This document shows positions 62,456 to 64,000 of a stretch of 64,000 bases of DNA, piece after piece. The notes beneath the pieces were generated by a model. It saw only the letters and a program-made list of their open reading frames with translations, searched no databases and was not told the origin of the DNA. Source of the stretch: Inquilinus ginsengisoli_B (GTDB taxonomy: Bacteria > Pseudomonadota > Alphaproteobacteria > DSM-16000 > Inquilinaceae). The position numbers were made by a program, and so were the translations under genes. The stretch covers positions 1,550,001 to 1,614,000 of the forward strand of contig NZ_JBNDJK010000001.1 in NCBI RefSeq assembly GCF_050434925.1. Reading direction: 5' to 3'. How positions within the stretch are numbered: position 1 is the stretch's first letter; every line of letters starts with the position of its first letter.

Positions 62456-62824
62456 ATGACCAAGAAACGAGTTGTCGGAGGCGGCGGGTCAGCTTCGCTT
62501 CGATGGGGGATAGACATGGGAATGGCTAACTCTCCGATTGGCCCAACTTCGGATTGGGCATGTCGCTACCTGGCACGGCTGGATCAGGAGTTCGACGATT
62601 GGGAGGCGGATTGCTTTCGTCGCGGGTGCAGCTTCCTGGCTCGTGGGATGGCCCGGGGAGCCGCGTCCAACTGGAACGCCATGCTTCTGCCAGCCAGTCG
62701 CAGGAATGAGGTGAGCCAAGGACCCTTTTCGGCCCAACCCATGACGAGATCGGAAGAGGATCGTCTCCGAGGACTGCTCAATGCGATCATCGGCGGGCAT
62801 CGCACGGCCTTTCCCGAGGGCTGA
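62456..62824 (+). CDS. Hypothetical protein, 122 residues
   Basis: The middle part (WACRYLARLDQEFDDWEADC, FRRGCSFLARGMARG) has protein-like helical composition; the first 20 residues do not, so ATG 62516 (MGMANSPIGPTS) is a likely alternative start. No family recognised and no clear ribosome site at either start. Confidence 0.4.
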   Translation: MTKKRVVGGGGSASLRWGIDMGMANSPIGPTSDWACRYLARLDQEFDDWEADCFRRGCSFLARGMARGAASNWNAMLLPASRRNEVSQGPFSAQPMTRSEEDRLRGLLNAIIGGHRTAFPEG

Positions 62825-62929
62825 TAGCGCTCTTTCTTGCCAAACGCCGCGCCCGACGTCGGATGACGCAGGATTCTCGTCGTCGGGCCAGGAGTCCCTT
62901 GGCTTCCAACTGCACCGCTGAGGTCGGAA

Positions 62930-63590
62930 AGGGTCGCTACCCGATCGCGGTGATCATCGGCCGGGCCTGGAATGCGCTGAGGTGTGCTGCGCTCGCCGCC
63001 TCGACCGCGATCCAGTGCTCGTACGTCGCCCGTATGCCCTCGGCAAGACCGATCGTGGGGGACCAGCCGAGGGACGTCATCTTGCTGATGTCGAGGAGCT
63101 TCCGTGGTGTGCCGTCTGGTCGGCCGCTGTCGAGCTGAACCCGCTTTCATAGCCCACGATCTCGGCAATCAGCGCGGCCAACTCGGCGATCGTGATATCG
63201 GAGCCAGCGCCGATGTTAACGGGGTCGGCTGATCGTAGCGCTCCATGACCGCAATGCAGGCGTCGGCGACATCACCGACATGGAGAAATTCGCGGCGGGG
63301 CCGGCCCGAGCCCCACAGCGTAGCGATGGGCTGGCTTTGGATCTTCGCCTCATGGATCCGGCGGATCAGCGCCGGCAGCACATGCGACGTTTCCAAATCG
63401 CAATTGTCATTCGGGCCATAAAGGTCGCTCGGGCATCACCGAGACGAAGCGGCACCCGTATTGGCACGCATAGGTTTCGACCAGCTTCACGCCGGTGATC
63501 TTCGCGATCGCATACCCCTCATTGGTCTGCTCGAGCGGGCCGGTGAGCAACTCATCTTCGCGGATCGGCTGGACGGCGTCGCGCGGATAA
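62930..63590 (-). pseudogene. GDP-L-fucose synthase, second copy, truncated and frameshifted
   Basis: The minus strand matches the fcl gene at 56523: SHVLPALIRRIHEAK, GRPRREFLHVGDVADACIA, LLDISKMTSLGWSPTIGL-type segments in three frames. Single-base losses occur near 63145, 63222 and 63432. Homology ends near 63590 at a point equal to PRDAVQPI, so the N-terminal ~120 residues, including the NADP site, are gone. Confidence 0.85.
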
Positions 63591-64000
63591 CCGCTTGTTC
63601 GTGAATGGCGTCTCGTGGGTTCCGCGATCGGGGCGCCGCTACCAACACCGACACCGCTTTCGGAGTAACCGGTTACGCGGCGCGGCCGCCGCCCGATCCG
63701 GAGACGTCCTGTTTAGAGGAGCTGAGGCAATGTCCTATGGCGCCCTCAGCCTGCGCCAACGGTTGGTCACCTATCGCGCTCTTGCGTGATAGCGCGGCGA
63801 ATCGGAACCGGCCGCCATTCTTCGTCGTTGCTGTAGTGACCGAGTGGGTCGGTCCCGGCCACAGTGCCGGAGGCATTCTCATGGTCGCTGATGCGATCGC
63901 GTCGAGGACAGGCATCGATCCGAAAGGCCGTCAGCGGCCTTTGAGGTCCCCCGCGATCCCGCGGTCTGCAAGAGCAGTGATCCGACCCGTCCTGAAATCA
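63591..64000. other. Right edge, no supported gene
   Basis: About 410 bases after the broken fcl copy. Short frames on both strands lack ribosome sites and family resemblance. One hairpin is present at 63923. Confidence 0.4.
63923..63942. terminator. Perfect 8-bp hairpin
   Basis: AAAGGCCG, loop TCAG, CGGCCTTT. The A-rich 5' side and T-rich 3' side suit an intrinsic terminator that could work in either direction for genes beyond the right edge. Confidence 0.5.

Noticed and set aside
1..64000. CRISPR arrays, rRNA or tRNA genes.
   Set aside because: No regularly spaced repeats and no tRNA-like cloverleaf or rRNA signature were found by reading; a covariance-model scan was not possible.

Overview
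The window is high-GC DNA with alphaproteobacterial gene content: a caa3-type oxidase cluster with CtaG, HWE/HisKA_2 sensor kinases, EcfG-like ECF sigma factors, and the small stress families DUF4142, DUF2934, DUF2243 and DUF6894. It suggests a soil or rhizosphere member of the Rhodospirillales or Rhizobiales. I cannot name the species from sequence alone.

Layout. 1-3.0 kb: the end of an aerobic oxidase operon (subunit I, subunit III, a small membrane protein, CtaG, a monohaem cytochrome c). 3.3-8.2 kb: a graveyard of truncated or frameshifted genes (autotransporter barrel, HD hydrolase, ECF sigma factor, SIR2-like fragment) around one Crp/Fnr regulator. 8.3-12.8 kb: a GMC oxidoreductase and an enolase-superfamily gene split by an antisense group II intron. 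13-16.4 kb: a CheB/CheR fragment and Mu-like phage remnants, one fused in frame to the 3' part of a GH65 gene. 16.5-31 kb: IS5, IS6 and Tn3 remnants, a broken HWE kinase, DUF4142, a dihaem cytochrome, a broken sigma factor, a broken DUF2243 gene, a nuclease, and a methyltransferase that looks lower in GC. 31-38.6 kb: a mostly intact metabolic block (broken peroxiredoxin diverging from a LysR regulator, SDR, flavoprotein reductase, NUDIX, FUSC transporter, cupin). 39.9-51.9 kb: a second IS5 copy, a sigma-receiver fusion, a second DUF2243/DUF4142 set, an SDR-GH65 operon with a lipoprotein gene, an integrase, an intact HWE kinase with a broken receiver, and an intact ECF sigma factor with DUF6894. 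52.4-54.4 kb: a second group II intron of another class. 55-64 kb: a LuxR regulator, GDP-fucose synthase and a broken second copy, a methyltransferase, a Sel1/peptidoglycan-binding protein and a kinase-receiver fragment.

How it hangs together. The block at about 14.9-25.2 kb and the block at about 40.8-51.6 kb carry the same families (GH65, lipoprotein, HWE kinase, DUF4142, ECF sigma, DUF2243, integrase tail). They look like diverged paralogous stress islands. A 1236-bp stretch of the two GH65 genes is identical inside otherwise diverged flanks, which points to gene conversion. The most novel-looking single gene is a complete ECF sigma factor joined in one reading frame to a complete response-regulator receiver (40837-41835, minus). 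The very high number of frameshifts means either a decaying replicon or indel errors in the assembly; this must be settled before any pseudogene call is trusted.
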